Assembly: GCA_040905045.1 (NCBI GenBank)
Contig: JBBDSH010000099.1
Location: 1 to 64,000 of the forward strand
Direction of reading: 5' to 3'
From: JBBDSH01 sp040905045
GTDB lineage: Bacteria > Pseudomonadota > Gammaproteobacteria > Eutrophobiales > Eutrophobiaceae
Length of the DNA stretch: 64,000 bases
The notes under the pieces: model-generated
Told to the model about the DNA's origin: nothing
Seen by the model: the letters and a program-made list of their open reading frames with translations, nothing else
The model's database searches: none
In this document: positions 61,022 to 64,000 of the stretch, in pieces
Layout of the letters: each line of letters starts with the position of its first letter
Numbering within the stretch: position 1 is the stretch's first letter
Made by a program: the position numbers and the translations under genes

Positions 61022-62602
61022 ATGCATAAACATGGATTGATACTTGCGGTTGTTTCTGTTCTCGCTTTTTTCTCCCCGATCAGCGAAGCACAACGCTGGC
61101 TTGCCGTGGATACGCGCCACAGGGCGATGGGGCATGCCGGCACCGCCGGCAGCAGTGGTCCCGTTTCCTTGTACTGGAATCCGGCTACACTTGCGGCAAG
61201 GGATGACGGAAAGCGGGATTCTTCAAGGATGCATATGGACGGCATGGTGGATCTCGCCATACAAGGAGATGTGATCGCCTCGGCGGATCGCCTGGTGGAT
61301 CTGTTGAACGAAACCTCGCTGGATGATCTCCAAGGCCGGTTTGATCAAGGCGATATTTCCGAAGGTGATATCCGCGGCATGTTGGAGATCATCGGCGGCA
61401 TCGCCGATTTGACGGAACCCGGGTCCGGCGTCGTCGCCGATGTCGGCGGCGGGCTCGCCTACCAGCGGGGCAGTCTGGGCTTGTCCTATCGTTATTATTC
61501 CCGTATCGGTCTGACGGCGGTCCTCGATACGGGACCTGAATCGGGATTGTCGCTGGCGGATGACGGTCTTGAGGATTTGAATAACGGTCTGGATAGAATC
61601 GTTCAGCAGCGTATCGACGAGGGAGAGCCCCTGAACCGGCCCGGGACCGAGGCGGGACGCACATTTTCGCGAGAACTGCGGGATATCGCTCTGGAACAGG
61701 GCGTGATTCTTTCGCAGGCAGCCAGTGATGAAATGGCCTTCCAGGGAGAGCAGGTTTTCGGTGATGCATTGATCGACGGCCGTGCCGCGGAGGTGTTGAG
61801 GCTGGTCCTGGATTCCACGGCGGGCATTACCGGCGGCGATGGGTCCGGGTTATCCATAGCACGGAATGATTCCGGCCTGGAATACAGGGGCATCCGTTTT
61901 CACGAGTTGACCCTGGCGAAGGGGTTTGATCTGGGCAGGACGGGGCACGATATCCGTGTCGGTATTGCAGGCAGGTTGTTGCAGGGCAGGACTTTCCTCA
62001 GGCGGATTAATTTCCGGGAAATCGAGGACGGCGGGCAGGTGCTGGGCGAAGTATTCGATTCCTTTGACAGCCGCACGCGAGAGTCTACCCGCATGACCAT
62101 GGATGCCGGCCTCACCTACAGTCCCCAAGAATGGGTCACTCTGGGCCTGTCCGGACGCAACCTGGTGCCGGTGAGTTTTCCCTATTCAGACGGCGGGGAT
62201 TTCGACCTGAAGCCCCAGGCGCGGGCCGGATTGTCGCTGCAGCCCACCTCCCTGCCGTGGCTGAAATTGATGCTGGACGGCGACCTCACGAAAAACAGCA
62301 GCGCCGCCGCGCCCGGCTATGAATCGCGCATACTCGGTGGCGGAATTGAAGTTACGACCCGGTTCAGGGATGCGGCGTTTATTCTTCGCGGCGGCTCGTT
62401 TGTCAATCTGGCATCGGAACTACTGGGGCAGGTCTATACCGCCGGTGCGGAGTTACATTACGGTGCTTTTTTCGTCAGTATCGAGGGGCATGTAACGGCG
62501 GATAACGTGGATATCGAATCAGCTTCCATTGAAACATCACGACGCGACTTTCCGGAGCGGCTGGGGGGCAGCGTGGCGATGGGGTTTAACCTCTGGTTCT
62601 GA
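61022..62602 (+). CDS. TraF_2-like outer-membrane protein
   Basis: This protein is about 526 residues long with a signal peptide (MHKHGLILAVVSVLAFFSPISEAQ, cleavage after SEA). The opening resembles the PF13729 TraF_2 family (LAVDTRHRAMGHAGTAGSS, VSLYWNPATLAARDD). The rest alternates in barrel-like strands, with a final aromatic residue (NLWF) typical of outer-membrane proteins. Despite the name, no conjugation gene is near, and such proteins are often of unknown function in marine bacteria. I chose the ATG at 61022 because the signal starts there. An upstream ATG (60971) gives a poorer signal. Transport of lipidic substrates is only a guess. Confidence 0.72.
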   Translation: MHKHGLILAVVSVLAFFSPISEAQRWLAVDTRHRAMGHAGTAGSSGPVSLYWNPATLAARDDGKRDSSRMHMDGMVDLAIQGDVIASADRLVDLLNETSLDDLQGRFDQGDISEGDIRGMLEIIGGIADLTEPGSGVVADVGGGLAYQRGSLGLSYRYYSRIGLTAVLDTGPESGLSLADDGLEDLNNGLDRIVQQRIDEGEPLNRPGTEAGRTFSRELRDIALEQGVILSQAASDEMAFQGEQVFGDALIDGRAAEVLRLVLDSTAGITGGDGSGLSIARNDSGLEYRGIRFHELTLAKGFDLGRTGHDIRVGIAGRLLQGRTFLRRINFREIEDGGQVLGEVFDSFDSRTRESTRMTMDAGLTYSPQEWVTLGLSGRNLVPVSFPYSDGGDFDLKPQARAGLSLQPTSLPWLKLMLDGDLTKNSSAAAPGYESRILGGGIEVTTRFRDAAFILRGGSFVNLASELLGQVYTAGAELHYGAFFVSIEGHVTADNVDIESASIETSRRDFPERLGGSVAMGFNLWF

Positions 62603-62655
62603 TTCAGAGATTCGGCATTGTCCCGGTGATTAGCTGCGGTTCATTTCTGTAATTC

Positions 62656-62784
62656 GTCCGCATAATCACCAACAGCGGTGTAGCCTGGGAGCCGGCGATC
62701 AGGTTCGCCCGGGAAGTGCTCGGCATGGATCGGGTGCTTTATTCCATGGACTACATGATAGAATCGTACCACCGGGTACGGTTA
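62656..62784 (+). pseudogene. Fragment of an amidohydrolase-family gene
   Basis: In frame from 62671 the DNA reads IITNSGVAWEPAIRFAREVL, then GMDRVLYSMDYMIES. This matches the C-terminal part of the intact amidohydrolase 3' of it (ITTSGMAWSPAIRFAQEVLG, then VERVLYAMDYPYQ). There is no start codon or N-terminal half, and the reading frame continues into unrelated sequence. It is a relic of a second copy lost by deletion, positioned directly before the surviving gene. Confidence 0.8.
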
Positions 62785-62853
62785 ATAAAAACGGAAAGGG
62801 GAAACGGATATTCTTCCGGCTGATAAACAGGAAAGCTCTCAACAGGGGGAGGT

Positions 62854-64000
62854 ATGAATACCGACAGGCGTCTGTTCCTGAAATACGCCCTGGCGACATC
62901 CGCCGTCTATCAGGCGGGAACGGCATCGGCCGCCGCGGCCGGACGGGTATCCACCGGATCTGAACGTGCTACAGCGACAGGCAGGGGCGTCGGTTACAAA
63001 CGCATCGCCTGTGAAGAGGCATTCATCACCCCGGAACTGACTCGTGCCCTGTGGCATCTGGTGGAGAACAATCCGCCCGACGATCCGGGTTTCATTTCCA
63101 TGTGGCGCGGCATCGGTTCCAGTGAGCATTTCATCACCAAACTCGAGGATCTGGGCGAGGGGCGGATTGCGGACATGGACGCCGGGGGTATCGACAAACA
63201 GGTGCTCATGCTGACGGCGCCCGGTGTGCAGGTGTTTGACGCGACCACCGGCACTGCGCTGGCCGCATCCAGCAATGATCAACTGGCCGAGGCCTGCCGC
63301 AATCATCCGGATCGCTTTGCCGGTCTGACGGTGATCGCGCCCCAGGATCCGGCCGCGGCGGCACGGGAACTGGAACGGGGCATGACGAAACTGGGATTGA
63401 AGGGGGCCATCGTCAATTCCCACACCCACGGCGGGTATCTGGACGATCCGAAATACTGGGATATCTTCGCTGCCGCGGAATCGCTGAACGCGCCCATCTA
63501 TATTCACCCGACACCGCCGCCGAAATCGATGATCGAACCGTATCTGTCGCGCGGCCTGGAAGGGCCGCTGGCGGGATTCTCCGCCGAAGTCTATCTGCAT
63601 ACCCTGGCCATCATCACTGCCGGCGTACTGGATCGTTTTCCCAATCTGAAAATCGTTATCGGTCACCTGGGGGAAGGCCTGCCGTATCTGATGTACCGGC
63701 TGGATTACATGCAGCACCATGCCGCGCAGCCGGGTTTGCGCGGCAAAAAGGAAGGTTTGAGGCTGAAAAAGAAGATCAGCGAATACATGCGCGAGAATTT
63801 ATACATCACCACCAGCGGCATGGCCTGGTCGCCCGCCATCCGCTTTGCCCAGGAAGTCCTCGGCGTCGAGCGTGTTTTGTACGCCATGGACTATCCCTAT
63901 CAGTTCGACCTTGAGGAAGTTATTGCTACGGACGAAATTTCCATCAGTTTCAGTGACAAGAAAAAACTCTATCAATTGAATGCCGAACGGGTGTTTTCCC
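62854..64000 (+). CDS. Tat-exported amidohydrolase-family protein (runs off window end)
   Basis: The 382 codons visible start with a twin-arginine signal (TDRRLFLKYALATSAVYQAG) and then an amidohydrolase/ACMSD-type TIM barrel: RIACEEAFITPEL, MDAGGIDKQVLMLT, VNSHTHGGYLDDP, APIYIHPTPPP, IVIGHLGEGLPYL, YAMDYPYQ. Relatives decarboxylate or hydrolyse aromatic acids (2-amino-3-carboxymuconate semialdehyde, gamma-resorcylate or similar). The metal ligands are histidines in the listed motifs and the aspartate of AMDYP. Export by Tat suggests a folded metal cofactor. The gene continues beyond base 64000, so its end is unknown. An AGGGGGAGG-like site precedes the ATG. Confidence 0.88.
   Translation, partial: MNTDRRLFLKYALATSAVYQAGTASAAAAGRVSTGSERATATGRGVGYKRIACEEAFITPELTRALWHLVENNPPDDPGFISMWRGIGSSEHFITKLEDLGEGRIADMDAGGIDKQVLMLTAPGVQVFDATTGTALAASSNDQLAEACRNHPDRFAGLTVIAPQDPAAAARELERGMTKLGLKGAIVNSHTHGGYLDDPKYWDIFAAAESLNAPIYIHPTPPPKSMIEPYLSRGLEGPLAGFSAEVYLHTLAIITAGVLDRFPNLKIVIGHLGEGLPYLMYRLDYMQHHAAQPGLRGKKEGLRLKKKISEYMRENLYITTSGMAWSPAIRFAQEVLGVERVLYAMDYPYQFDLEEVIATDEISISFSDKKKLYQLNAERVFS

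Noticed and set aside
61022..62602. Conjugation-related TraF
   Set aside because: Similarity is to the TraF_2 outer-membrane family only; no other transfer gene is present.

Overview
The window looks like chromosomal DNA of a GC-rich, aerobic, Gram-negative gammaproteobacterium. The TonB-dependent receptor, Tat- and Lol-type signals, ETF/ETF-quinone oxidoreductase set, long FadE-type acyl-CoA dehydrogenase and REP-like palindromes all fit a free-living, probably marine or soil degrader of hydrophobic or aromatic compounds. Placement below class level is inference. I see no rRNA, tRNA, CRISPR array, transposase, integrase or phage gene.

Region 1 (about 0.3-23.8 kb) is a catabolic neighbourhood. 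It holds a TonB receptor, a 2,4-dienoyl-CoA-reductase-like flavoprotein whose linker carries an in-frame palindromic repeat, and two overlapping Rieske oxygenase alpha-subunit genes. It continues with an acyl-CoA synthetase and an ABM monooxygenase-fold protein, with a Rieske ferredoxin divergent to them. A parvulin / HupE-UreJ / DUF3604 set follows, then NTF2-fold and VOC-fold proteins, an acyl-CoA dehydrogenase, a second Old-Yellow-Enzyme-type protein, a cytochrome c-PQQ dehydrogenase fusion and a thiolase. A HigA-type antitoxin here has only about ten codons of its HigB toxin left.

Region 2 (about 24-43.7 kb) is an acyl-CoA oxidation and electron-transfer block. A TetR regulator is translationally coupled to icmF (adenosylcobalamin-dependent isobutyryl-CoA mutase). 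Next come a signal-less BtuF-like corrinoid-binding protein, a DUF1289 protein, a bifunctional enoyl-CoA hydratase/3-hydroxyacyl-CoA dehydrogenase, etfBA, a large acyl-CoA dehydrogenase, a zinc-type dehydrogenase, ETF-QO, a [2Fe-2S] ferredoxin, a quinone oxidoreductase, bioA, a ferredoxin reductase and lhgO. Two nearly identical palindromes, one before tetR and one between the divergent acyl-CoA dehydrogenase and dehydrogenase genes, suggest one small TetR regulon. In the inferred scheme, acyl-CoA dehydrogenases pass electrons to EtfAB and then ETF-QO, while the ferredoxin and reductase can serve the oxygenases.

Region 3 (43.8-57.2 kb, all minus strand) is a 12-gene cluster with overlapping or closely spaced genes that I cannot assign to a named system. 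It encodes a TPR protein with a TonB-like C-terminus, four lipoproteins, a membrane-anchored repeat protein and a PEGA-repeat/SUMF1-fold protein. It also encodes a small secreted acidic protein, a MotA/TolQ/ExbB-type channel, an actin/Hsp70-fold protein with an FHA-like tail, and two ExbD-like/von Willebrand A fusions. It is the best candidate here for an undescribed system: a proton-driven envelope machine whose ExbD subunits carry periplasmic vWA domains.

Region 4 (57.6-64 kb) returns to lipid metabolism with an acetoacetyl-CoA reductase and fadE, then a TraF_2-like outer-membrane protein and a Tat-exported amidohydrolase cut by the window end. A decayed fragment of a related amidohydrolase lies just upstream of it.

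Intergenic regions are rich in palindromes. Most striking is a nested hairpin family (21.7, 31.2 and 42.3 kb) with a conserved TCCC-loop core and long outer stems that differ in sequence between copies but stay base-paired.
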